Shown here: positions 25,350-32,972 of the stretch, one piece after another
How the letters are laid out: the number at the start of each line of letters is the position of its first letter
Numbering within the stretch: the stretch's first letter is position 1
NCBI GenBank assembly: GCA_027306785.1
Contig: DAHUZB010000024.1
Coordinates: forward strand, 62,001-126,000
Source: Vulcanimicrobiota bacterium
GTDB taxonomy: Bacteria > Vulcanimicrobiota > Vulcanimicrobiia > Vulcanimicrobiales > Vulcanimicrobiaceae
Length of the DNA stretch: 64,000 nt
Reading direction: 5' to 3'
The notes under the pieces: generated by a model
What the model was told of the DNA's origin: nothing
Databases searched by the model: none
What the model saw: the letters and a program-made list of their open reading frames with translations, nothing else
Program-made: the position numbers and the translations under genes

Positions 25350-26623
25350 GACGCAAGGTCGCGATTCTCGGGAGTACCGGGTCGATCGGCACGCAGGCGC
25401 TCGACGTCATCGCGCGCCATCCCGACCGTTTCGAGGTGACGGCGCTCGCCGCGGGGCGCAATGTCGCGCTGCTGCGCGAGCAGGCCGAGCGGTTCGGAGT
25501 TCGTATCGCGACGACCGCTGCCGACGGCCGCGCGGGACTGCACCGCGTCGCGTGCGAGAGCGGGGCGGATATCGTCCTCGCCGCGACCGACGGCGCGGTC
25601 GCGTTCGAGGCGGTCTTCGCCGCGGTCGAGCGCGGCATCGATATCGCGGTTGCCAACAAAGAACTGATCGTCGCCGCGGGCGAGCTCTTCATGGAGGCCG
25701 CCGCGCGGAGCGGTTCGCGGATTCTCCCGGTCGACAGCGAGCATTCGGCGATCTTCCAGTGTCTGGTCGGCGAGGATCCGGCGAGCATCGCCGCGGTGAT
25801 CCTTACCGCCTCGGGCGGACCGTTCCGACGGGCGAGCGCAGAAGAGCTCAAGCGCGTCACCGTCGCGCAGGCGCTCGCGCATCCGACCTGGAGCATGGGC
25901 ACCAAGAACACGATCGACTCCGCGACGCTGATGAACAAGGGCCTCGAGATCATCGAGGCGAGCCGCCTCTTCGGCATCCCCGGCGAGCGCCTGCACATCG
26001 TGGTGCACCCGCAGTCCATCGCCCACGGCTTCGTCGTCTTCACCGACGGCAGCGTGAAGGGCCAACTCTGCGCCCCCGACATGCGCGTACCCATCGGCTA
26101 TGCGCTGAGTTACCCCAATCGACTGCCGTCGATTGGGGGCCCCGTTCGTTTAACCGGCGCTCCGCCTGCGGCTACGCGCCCCCCGGCGGCCGAGCCGCCG
26201 GGGCCCCCCGGGCGCGACAACCATGTCGGCGGGGGCTCCCACGGTGTCATTCTGAGCTTGTCGAAGGACGAGAGCTTGTCGAAGAACGTGCTTGGGATGC
26301 TTGGGGGTAAACCTCAGGATGAGGAATTACGTTATGGGTTCGAGAGGCCCGATTCGGTGCGCTTCCCGTGCGTGCGGCTTGCCTATGAGGCGCTTGCTCG
26401 CGGAGGGGTGACACCGGCGGTGCTCTCGGCGGCCAACGAGATCGCCGTTGCCGCCTTCGTCGAAGGCCGGATCGGGTTCACCCGGATTCCGGAGATCATC
26501 GAAGGCGTGATGGAACGAGTTGCGCCGCGCCCGGCCACCCTCCAGAATATACGTGAGGCCGACCGCGAGGCACGCGCCGTCGCCGCCGGTCTCGTAAAGG
26601 ACATCGAACGCACGTGTTGTTAG
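25346..26623 (+). CDS. dxr: 1-deoxy-D-xylulose 5-phosphate reductoisomerase with in-frame insert
   Basis: A protein of 425 residues; the family is usually 380-400. The NADPH motif VAILGSTGSIGTQALDVI is at the N-terminus, then PVDSEHSAIFQCL, GPFRR and the metal/substrate loop NTIDSATLMNKGLEIIEA. It makes 2-C-methylerythritol 4-phosphate in the MEP pathway. Between the LSYPNRLPS segment and the resuming YGFERPDSVRFPC segment, about residues 262-328, lies Gly/Pro/Ser-rich sequence of a different style, in place of the normal linker of about 20 residues. This DNA consists of palindromes. The reading frame is preserved, so the enzyme is probably active with an enlarged loop between the catalytic and C-terminal domains. 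Confidence 0.93.
   Translation: MRRKVAILGSTGSIGTQALDVIARHPDRFEVTALAAGRNVALLREQAERFGVRIATTAADGRAGLHRVACESGADIVLAATDGAVAFEAVFAAVERGIDIAVANKELIVAAGELFMEAAARSGSRILPVDSEHSAIFQCLVGEDPASIAAVILTASGGPFRRASAEELKRVTVAQALAHPTWSMGTKNTIDSATLMNKGLEIIEASRLFGIPGERLHIVVHPQSIAHGFVVFTDGSVKGQLCAPDMRVPIGYALSYPNRLPSIGGPVRLTGAPPAATRPPAAEPPGPPGRDNHVGGGSHGVILSLSKDESLSKNVLGMLGGKPQDEELRYGFERPDSVRFPCVRLAYEALARGGVTPAVLSAANEIAVAAFVEGRIGFTRIPEIIEGVMERVAPRPATLQNIREADREARAVAAGLVKDIERTCC
26113..26323. repeat. Composite palindromic repeat inserted in dxr
   Basis: Three palindromic parts follow each other. (1) A perfect 10-bp inverted repeat 26113-26122 / 26129-26138. (2) A very GC-rich perfect 10-bp inverted repeat 26181-26190 / 26194-26203 with a 3-base loop. 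(3) A unit 26247-26322 with near-perfect 10-bp terminal inverted repeats (TCATTCTGAG and CTCAGGATGA) and two internal copies of GAGCTTGTCGAAG (26254-26266 and 26272-26284) spaced 18 bases apart. The whole has no stop in the dxr frame. From memory, strings like the last one are dispersed in many bacterial genomes; I could not check this here. Confidence 0.8.
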
Positions 26624-27765
26624 CCGTCATCACCCTCGCCTCGCTCGGCAAGGTCGTCACGTTCCTCGTGATGCTCTCGATCTTGATCGTGCTGCACGAG
26701 TACGGACACTTCATCGTCGCGCGCCGCAACGGCGTGCAGGTGAACGAGTTCGCCGTCGGCATGGGGCCGAAGATCGTCGGCTGGACCAGCTCGCGTTCGG
26801 GCACCCTCTACTCGCTGCGTGCGCTACCGATCGGCGGCTACTGCGCGATGGAAGGCGAGGACGGCAAGACCTCGCAAGCCGAGCAGCAGCGCGAATTCCG
26901 CGAAGCCGAAGCTCTCGTTGCGGATTCCGCCACGGCAAACCGTAACTTCCAAGCCAAACATCCGCTGCGGCGCCTCGCGATCGTGCTCGCCGGGCCCGCG
27001 ATGAACTTTCTCCTCGCCTATATCATCCTGCTCGTCGGGGCGCTCGCTTTCGGCGTTGCGAGCGATAAGATCGATCGCGCGATCGTCACGCAGGTGATGC
27101 CGGGAACGCCCGCCGCGCAGAACGGCATGCAGCCGGGCGATCGGATCGTCGCGCTCAATATCGACGGCGTCGCGGTCGACAACGCGTCGCAATTGATCGA
27201 TCGCATTCACGCCTCGCTCGGCAAGAAAATCGACGTCACCTTCGATCGTAACGGGGTGCGCCATCTCATCACCGTCACGCCGCAGCCGTGTCCCCTCAAC
27301 GCAAAGCAAGGCTGTATCGGCTTCGTACCGGCGCCCGCCTACGAACGCGTCGGCATCGGCGAGGCGATCGCGGCGAGCGGTTACAGCTTCGTCAACATCG
27401 CATCGGGTACGCTCTCGAGCATCGGCATGCTGGTCACGCATTTCACCAAGTACGCAAGCCAAGTCTCGGGTCCGATCGGGATGGGGCAAGCGGCGACCGT
27501 GATCCAGGATTTCGGCTGGGGTCCGTACTTCGCGTTCGCGGCCACGCTCTCGTTCGCGCTCGGATTCTTCAATCTGCTGCCCCTGCCGGCGCTCGACGGC
27601 GGCCGGGCCGCCTTCATTATCGCGGAGCTCGTACGCGGCAAGCCCGTCGATCCCGAAAAAGAGGCGCTCGTGCATATCGCCGGTTTTGCGGCGTTGATGG
27701 CGCTGATGCTGCTCGTCGCATATCACGATATCGCCCGCATCGTGTCGGGCAAAGGAGTGCTCTGA
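26614..27765 (+). CDS. rseP: RIP metalloprotease RseP (site-2 protease)
   Basis: A membrane protein of 383 residues of peptidase family M50B. The first membrane segment carries the zinc motif LHEYGHF (HExxH) at about residue 28; a PDZ domain follows (VMPGTPAAQNGMQPGDRIVAL), and the third zinc ligand is in LPLPALDGGRA near the C-terminus. It cleaves membrane-embedded proteins such as anti-sigma factors. Only one PDZ domain is evident. The GTG start overlaps the dxr stop, and the stop lies 3 bases before ispG, the usual dxr-rseP-ispG order. Confidence 0.94.
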   Translation: MLLAVITLASLGKVVTFLVMLSILIVLHEYGHFIVARRNGVQVNEFAVGMGPKIVGWTSSRSGTLYSLRALPIGGYCAMEGEDGKTSQAEQQREFREAEALVADSATANRNFQAKHPLRRLAIVLAGPAMNFLLAYIILLVGALAFGVASDKIDRAIVTQVMPGTPAAQNGMQPGDRIVALNIDGVAVDNASQLIDRIHASLGKKIDVTFDRNGVRHLITVTPQPCPLNAKQGCIGFVPAPAYERVGIGEAIAASGYSFVNIASGTLSSIGMLVTHFTKYASQVSGPIGMGQAATVIQDFGWGPYFAFAATLSFALGFFNLLPLPALDGGRAAFIIAELVRGKPVDPEKEALVHIAGFAALMALMLLVAYHDIARIVSGKGVL

Positions 27766-27768
27766 TCC

Positions 27769-28914
27769 ATGCTCCGCTTGCGGCGCAAATCCAAGGCGAT
27801 CTTTCTGCAGAATAAGACCGGGAAGCCGGATGCGAAGAGCGTCTGGATCGGCGGCGATCATCCGATCGTCGTGCAGTCGATGACGACGACCGATACCGCC
27901 GACGCCGAGAAGACGCTCGAACAGATCTACGCGCTCGCGATGGAGGGCTGCGAGGTCGTCCGCGTGACGGTGAAAGATCCGCCCGACGCCGCGGGGCTGC
28001 CCGCGATCGTGCATCGTTCGCCGGTGCCGATCGTCGCCGACATTCACTTCGATCATCGCATGGCGCTCGCCGCGATCGAGGCGGGCGTGGCGAAGCTGCG
28101 CCTGAACCCGGGGAACATCCGCGATCCGAAGAAGGTCGCCGAGGTCGTGCTCGCGGCCAAAGAACGCGGCATTCCGATTCGCGTCGGCGTCAACATGGGC
28201 TCGCTCGCGCCCGATCTCGAAAAATCGCTCGGCCTCACGCCCGAAGCGATGGTCGAATCCGCGCTGCGCCACGTCGCGATCCTGGAAGAGCACGGTCACA
28301 CCGATATCGCGATCTCGCTCAAAGCGCACGATGTGCTCACGACCGTCGCGGCCTATCGCTTGATGGACGCGCGCCTGCGCGAGCGCGAGACGCCCTATCC
28401 GCTGCATCTCGGCATCACCGAGGCCGGACTGCTGCGCGACGGCACGATCAAATCCTCGATCGGCCTCGGCATCCTGCTCTTCGAAGGCATCGGCGATACG
28501 ATCCGCGTCTCGCTCGCCGCCGATCCGATCGAAGAAGTGCCGGTCTGCTGGTCGATCCTCAAATCGCTCGGACTGCGCGAGAAAGGGTTCGAGATCACCG
28601 CGTGTCCGTCGTGTGGTCGCGCGGAGATCTCCGTGCTCGAACTCGGGCGCGCGGTCGAGGCGATCGCGCGCGAATACACCGCGCCCGTCAAGGTGGCGGT
28701 CATGGGCTGTGTCGTCAACGGGCCGGGCGAATCGAAGATGGCCGATGTCGGCGTCGCGGGCGGCAAGGGCAAAGGCGCAATCTATCGCGCGGGCGAGTTG
28801 GTCGGCACCTATCCCGAAGAGCAGTTGCTCGGTATGCTGCGTCTCGAGATCGAGAAGGTGATCGCCGAGAAGTATCCCGCCTACGCGCACGAGATCACCT
28901 CGGCCGCCGTCTGA
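27769..28914 (+). CDS. ispG: 4-hydroxy-3-methylbut-2-enyl diphosphate synthase
   Basis: A protein of 381 residues that makes HMBPP from MEcPP in the MEP pathway. VWIGGDHPIVVQSMTTTDT and the TIM-barrel segment VADIHFDHRMAL mark the N-terminal domain. The three cysteines and the Glu that bind the [4Fe-4S] cluster lie in TACPSCGRAEI and GCVVNGPGES. The length fits the two-domain bacterial form. The ATG follows the rseP stop closely, and the TGA overlaps the start of the stalk-domain gene. Confidence 0.96.
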   Translation: MLRLRRKSKAIFLQNKTGKPDAKSVWIGGDHPIVVQSMTTTDTADAEKTLEQIYALAMEGCEVVRVTVKDPPDAAGLPAIVHRSPVPIVADIHFDHRMALAAIEAGVAKLRLNPGNIRDPKKVAEVVLAAKERGIPIRVGVNMGSLAPDLEKSLGLTPEAMVESALRHVAILEEHGHTDIAISLKAHDVLTTVAAYRLMDARLRERETPYPLHLGITEAGLLRDGTIKSSIGLGILLFEGIGDTIRVSLAADPIEEVPVCWSILKSLGLREKGFEITACPSCGRAEISVLELGRAVEAIAREYTAPVKVAVMGCVVNGPGESKMADVGVAGGKGKGAIYRAGELVGTYPEEQLLGMLRLEIEKVIAEKYPAYAHEITSAAV

Positions 28915-29387
28915 TGACCTATCGAGCGCCGCGGCTGCAGACGTTGGTGCTGACCGTCGTCGTTGCCGGAATGGCATCGGCGCTCTTTGCCGTCTCGCGT
29001 CCCATCCAAATCATGGTTGACGGGCAGCACGTCGCAAGCGACGTGCCGCCCGTGCAGGGTCTCTCGGATAAGATCTACGTGCCGCTACGCACCGTCGCCG
29101 ACGCGCTCGGCGCGCTCACGCTCGTGCAGGGCGATCGCATCGTCGTGGTGCGCGGACACGAATCGCTGCGTTTACGCGTCGGCGATGTGCATGCGCGCTT
29201 CAACGGCATGCCGCTCACGCTGAAACACGCGCCGTTTCGCGTGCGCGGACGCGTGATGATCGGCCTGAAGGCGATGGCGAATGCGTTCGGCATGCGAGCG
29301 ACGTATAACGCCCGGACGGCTCGCGTCGATATCGTCACGCCCGGAATCGGCGCGGCGCAGAGCCGGCCGATCCCGCCGCCCGAATAG
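28914..29387 (+). CDS. Secreted stalk-domain protein (copper amine oxidase N-terminal type)
   Basis: A protein of 157 residues. An N-terminal hydrophobic segment (LVLTVVVAGMASALFAV) is probably a signal peptide or anchor. The remainder shows the two-repeat pattern of the copper amine oxidase N-terminal domain: IQIMVDGQHV, DKIYVPLRTVADALGA, VVVRGHESLRLRVGD and VMIGLKAMANAFGM. Such stalk domains are often found on cell-surface proteins of Firmicutes and related lineages and probably bind wall or other proteins; no enzyme domain follows here. The ATG overlaps the ispG stop. Confidence 0.75.
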   Translation: MTYRAPRLQTLVLTVVVAGMASALFAVSRPIQIMVDGQHVASDVPPVQGLSDKIYVPLRTVADALGALTLVQGDRIVVVRGHESLRLRVGDVHARFNGMPLTLKHAPFRVRGRVMIGLKAMANAFGMRATYNARTARVDIVTPGIGAAQSRPIPPPE

Positions 29388-29389
29388 GG

Positions 29390-30046
29390 CTAGTTCGCAC
29401 TCAGCGCCGCAATGCGCGCGCGCAGCCGCTCGTTCTCGTGCATCTCCGCAGCAATCGCGTCGGCGGTGACCTTTGCGGTCGTGTCGATTAACTCGTCGAC
29501 GCGTCCGAAGAGTCGTGCGATCGTGCGGGTTGCCCAGAAGAGCACGCTGCATTCGGCGAGCACGCAGATGGCGTGCAGCGCGACGCGCGCGAGGCCTTCC
29601 TCGGGAAAGACCGCGGTGGGATCGATGAGATCGAGCAGCAGGTGATGTCCCGCCGTGAGCGCCGCAGCGACCGCGATCGGGCGCCAATCCACATAGCCGA
29701 TGAGCATCGCGTAGACGGCGAAGAAGTACATATGGTAGTCGATCTGCCAACTGTCGACGCCGCCCCGGCTCGCGTAGACGAATGCGATCGGAGCCGCGGT
29801 GAGGACGATTGCGGCGAAACTACGCAGTGCGAGCCCGTCACGCAGGGTGAGCGCGGCGACGTTGAGCGCGAGCGCGCAGAGCGCGAGTGCTACGGTCGGA
29901 CCGGCCCAGCCGTTGTGCGATGAGATCGCGACGAGTGCCGCCGCGGGGACGTGCAGCCAGGCGATCAGCACGTAGAGCCGCGTCGCGGAGGCGCGCACGG
30001 AGTTGAGGGTCAGCGGACCGGCCGCTCGACCGAGCATCGCTTGCAT
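29390..30046 (-). CDS. Membrane sensor module without an output domain
   Basis: A protein of 218 residues with six probable membrane segments and a C-terminal helix that looks like the start of a coiled coil (VDELIDTTAKVTADAIAAEMHENERLRARIA). The segments YHMYFFAVYAMLIGYVDWRPIAVAAALTAGHHLLLD and the following FPEEGLARVALHAICVL resemble the membrane sensor part of certain chemoreceptors and diguanylate cyclases. No HAMP, methyl-accepting or GGDEF domain follows. It may be a free-standing sensor, a partner of another protein, or a truncated receptor. Confidence 0.5.
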   Translation of the reverse strand: MQAMLGRAAGPLTLNSVRASATRLYVLIAWLHVPAAALVAISSHNGWAGPTVALALCALALNVAALTLRDGLALRSFAAIVLTAAPIAFVYASRGGVDSWQIDYHMYFFAVYAMLIGYVDWRPIAVAAALTAGHHLLLDLIDPTAVFPEEGLARVALHAICVLAECSVLFWATRTIARLFGRVDELIDTTAKVTADAIAAEMHENERLRARIAALSAN

Positions 30047-30162
30047 CGGTAGTGAACTCTCCCTTGGTCGTTGCGTGTGTTCGCGTGGCGAACCGGGAAG
30101 AGCAACGGGCGAGCGGTCGGCGCGGATGGGGAGCCGGCGCGTTCTTTACACGCGCCGCACGT

Positions 30163-31689
30163 TTAGATGCTTTCGGCGATGCCTTCGGGGTCCTCGACCG
30201 GTTCGATCTCCGCGGGTTTCGACGTGCGGAAGCCGTACGAGAAGAAGAAGATCAATCCGACCACGAGCGCACCCGCGAACCACGTCCACGTCGTACGCGA
30301 GAGTCCGAAGACCGCGAGAAACAGCGAGCAGACGATACCGAGGATCGGGAAGAGCGGCACGAACGGCACCTTGAAGCTGCGCGGCAGATCCGGTTTGCGC
30401 TTGCGCAGATAGATCACGCCCGCGCAGACGACGGTAAACGCGATCAGCGTGCCGATGTTCACGAGGTTCAGCAGTTCGTTGAGCGGTACGATGAGCGTGA
30501 GCAGCGCCACCGCGACGCCGGTCACCATCGTGGTGCGCACCGGTGTTTTGAAACGCGGGTTGATGACGGCGACCGCGGGCGGCAGCATCTTATCGCGCGC
30601 CATGACGTAGAAAATGCGCGTCTGACCGAGCAGCGAGCTCAGCGCCACGCTCGTGGTACCGGCGAGCACGCCCATCGTGATGATCCAGCTGAGCCACGGC
30701 TGATGCAGCGGGTTGAGCGCGTAGACGAGCGGATCTTTCACCGGGACCTGATTCCACGGAACCGCGCCGATCAGCACGATCGCCGTCGCGCAGTAGATCA
30801 GCGTGCCGATCGCGAGGGCACCGATTACGCCCATCGGCACGTCGCGCTGCGGGTTCTTGCACTCTTCGGCGGTCGTCGTCGCCGTGTCGAATCCGATGTA
30901 GCTGAAGAAGACGTACGCACCGATTGCCACGATGCCGTAGGGCTGCGCCGACGACGAGTAGTCGGCCATTCCGCCGAACGGCTGGAGCGCGCCCCATCCG
31001 TACGGCGCGAAGTTCGCGAAGTGCTCGGGATGAAAGAGCCAGATGCCCGCGATCACGAAGACGACGAGCGCCGAGATCTTCAGCACGACGAAGACGTTGT
31101 TGGTGGTCGCCGATTCGCGAATGCCGATCGAGAGAATCACCGAGAGGCCGATCACGAAGAGCGCGCCGACCACGTCGTACTGCGAGTGGATGAAGTCCCA
31201 GTTCCAGATCTGCCACCACGCGCCGTGCATCACGAGGTTCGACTGCTGCGCCCAGGCGGGGAGCACGATGCCGATCGATTTCAGCACGTCCTGCAGCGCC
31301 GCCGAGAACTGCTGTGCCACGGGTGCCGCGCTGATGCCGTATTCGAAGATCAGCGCAAAGCCGATGATCCAGGCGAAGAGTTTGCCCATCGTCGCGTACG
31401 CATACGTGTACGCGCTGCCCGCGACCGGTACCATCGCGCCGAGCTCCGCATAGCAGAGCGCCGCGAAGAACGAGGTGACGCCGGCGAGCAGATACGAAAC
31501 GATCACCGCCGGACCCGCGCCTTTGACGCCGGTGCCGATGGTGGTGAAGATGCCGCCGCCGATCATCGTGCCCAGGCCGATTGCGACGAGGTCTTTCGCG
31601 GTCAACGCCCGCTTGAGGATGCGCTGCTGCGCGAGCGCGCGAAGCTTGTCGACGTTGGTCGTCGCAAAGAGCTCGGAGACAAAGGACAT
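30163..31689 (-). CDS. APC family amino acid permease (CAT type)
   Basis: A membrane protein of 508 residues with about 12 to 14 hydrophobic segments. The unwound first helix reads IGLGTMIGGGIFTTIGTG, followed by AGPAVIVSYLLAG and the YAELGAMVPVAGSAYTYAY signature, which are typical of the cationic amino acid transporter branch (YfnA-like). It probably imports amino acids with protons. I chose the ATG giving MSFVSELF; a frame extends 15 codons further without support. It is divergent from the Nudix gene (58-base gap). Confidence 0.85.
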   Translation of the reverse strand: MSFVSELFATTNVDKLRALAQQRILKRALTAKDLVAIGLGTMIGGGIFTTIGTGVKGAGPAVIVSYLLAGVTSFFAALCYAELGAMVPVAGSAYTYAYATMGKLFAWIIGFALIFEYGISAAPVAQQFSAALQDVLKSIGIVLPAWAQQSNLVMHGAWWQIWNWDFIHSQYDVVGALFVIGLSVILSIGIRESATTNNVFVVLKISALVVFVIAGIWLFHPEHFANFAPYGWGALQPFGGMADYSSSAQPYGIVAIGAYVFFSYIGFDTATTTAEECKNPQRDVPMGVIGALAIGTLIYCATAIVLIGAVPWNQVPVKDPLVYALNPLHQPWLSWIITMGVLAGTTSVALSSLLGQTRIFYVMARDKMLPPAVAVINPRFKTPVRTTMVTGVAVALLTLIVPLNELLNLVNIGTLIAFTVVCAGVIYLRKRKPDLPRSFKVPFVPLFPILGIVCSLFLAVFGLSRTTWTWFAGALVVGLIFFFSYGFRTSKPAEIEPVEDPEGIAESI

Positions 31690-31747
31690 TTCGCGCAGGT
31701 TCGCAGAGAGGGGTCGCTCGTCCCTCCGACACAAGGCACAGGCAGCG

Positions 31748-32278
31748 ATGGATCCCTACGAGCGCCGCGCGCGCAGCGAACTCTACCGCAATCCGTGGCT
31801 CGCGTTCGAAGTGCACGAGATCGTGCATCCGACCGGCGTTGCGGGCGAACACGCGCTCGTCGTCACGCCGCCCGCATCGGGCGTGCTCGTGCGTGAAGGG
31901 GATGCCTTCATTTTCGCGCGGCAACCGCGTTTCGCGGCGCGCGGCCCCATGATCGAGATCGTGAAGGGCGGCGCCGATCCGGGCGAGAGCGCGCTCGCCT
32001 GCGCGGCGCGCGAGCTGCGCGAGGAATTGGGGCTCGAGGCCGAGCGTTGGGAATCGCTCGGCCTCTGCTGGGAGATCCCGTCGATCGTTGCGCATCCGGT
32101 TGCGATCTTTCTCGCATCGGAGCTGCGCGCGGTGGCCGACGATCAGGAGGCGGTGGAGCGCGTCGATCCGCTGCGCATCGCGATCGACGACGCCTACGTC
32201 GCCGCCTGCGACGGGCGCATCGACGACGCGGTCACGCTCGCGGCGCTCCTGCGCTATCGGCTGCGCGAAACGCGTTGA
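31748..32278 (+). CDS. Nudix hydrolase (ADP-ribose pyrophosphatase type)
   Basis: A protein of 176 residues with a full Nudix box GGADPGESALACAARELREELGL at about residues 77-99 (G-x5-E-x7-RE-x2-EE-x-G-hydrophobic). Length and the position of the box fit the ADP-sugar pyrophosphatase branch, which hydrolyses ADP-ribose or related nucleotides with magnesium. Substrate not determinable. The ATG at 31748 gives the usual N-terminus with the first beta-strands; the frame upstream is antisense to the permease. It is convergent with the adenosyltransferase gene. Confidence 0.85.
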   Translation: MDPYERRARSELYRNPWLAFEVHEIVHPTGVAGEHALVVTPPASGVLVREGDAFIFARQPRFAARGPMIEIVKGGADPGESALACAARELREELGLEAERWESLGLCWEIPSIVAHPVAIFLASELRAVADDQEAVERVDPLRIAIDDAYVAACDGRIDDAVTLAALLRYRLRETR

Positions 32279-32284
32279 CGCGCG

Positions 32285-32884
32285 TTATTCGGGCGGCTGT
32301 GTCTTCGCGTTCCAGAGGTATTCGGGCTCGTTCAACTCCGCATTGATCCAGCGCGACCACACGAAGAGCGCGTCGGAGAGCCGGTTGAGATAGTGCTGCG
32401 TTTCGAGCGAGACGCCGTCGTCCTCTTCGCGCAGCGTGACGAGCAGCCGTTCGGCGCGACGGCAGATCGTACGTGCCAGGTGCAGATACGCGCCCGAATA
32501 CGAGCCGCCGGGATGGATGAAATTGTTCAGCGGTTCGAGATCGCGCTGCGCTTCGTCGATCGCGCGTTCGAGCGCGGCCACGTCGGGCGCGGTCACGAGC
32601 GGCATGCCTTCCCACCGGTCGCCCGGGAGGGTGGCGAGGTCGCTGCCCAAGTTGAAGAGCGCGTCCTGGGTCCAGGCAAGCCAGTGATCCAGGCGCTGCG
32701 CACGGCGGTGCGTGGCGAGCAATGGGCGCAGCGTCGTGCGGGCGATTCCGATCGCGCTCGAAAGTTCGTCGACGGTGCCGTAGGTCTCGATGCGCAGCGC
32801 GTTCTTCATGACGCGCTGACCGCCGACCAGGCCCGTCGTGCCGTTGTCGCCGGTACGCGTGTAGATGCGGGTCAATTTGGGCAT
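32285..32884 (-). CDS. Cob(I)alamin adenosyltransferase, PduO type
   Basis: A protein of 199 residues. The N-terminal ATP-binding motif IYTRTGDNGTTGLVGGQR, then TYGTVDELSSAIGIAR and the later ARTICRRAERLL and YLNRLSDALFVWSRW, match the PduO-type enzyme, which transfers adenosyl from ATP to cob(I)alamin. The residue pattern forming the trimer interface site is intact. The start is the ATG giving MPKLTRIYTR; upstream codons are Arg-rich and not convincing. No cobalamin-dependent enzyme is nearby. Confidence 0.92.
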   Translation of the reverse strand: MPKLTRIYTRTGDNGTTGLVGGQRVMKNALRIETYGTVDELSSAIGIARTTLRPLLATHRRAQRLDHWLAWTQDALFNLGSDLATLPGDRWEGMPLVTAPDVAALERAIDEAQRDLEPLNNFIHPGGSYSGAYLHLARTICRRAERLLVTLREEDDGVSLETQHYLNRLSDALFVWSRWINAELNEPEYLWNAKTQPPE

Positions 32885-32972
32885 AGCGGTGCGTCTTCGC
32901 CGTCGGCGTCGCCCTCGCTTCCGCGCGCTAACGGAAGGCGGGCGCCGCACCGCGCGCGAACCGAGGCGGGTC

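Noticed and set aside
25346-26623. dxr as a pseudogene because of the insert
   Set aside because: The frame stays open through the insert, and all motifs on both sides are intact, so it is more likely functional with a longer loop.
26824-28977. A 717-codon open frame on the minus strand across rseP and ispG
   Set aside because: It is antisense to two certain genes, and its product is His/Arg/Asp-rich with no domain; long shadow frames are expected at this GC content.
30052-31896. A 614-codon open frame on the plus strand opposite the amino acid permease
   Set aside because: The permease has clear membrane segments and motifs; the opposite frame gives only charged low-complexity sequence.
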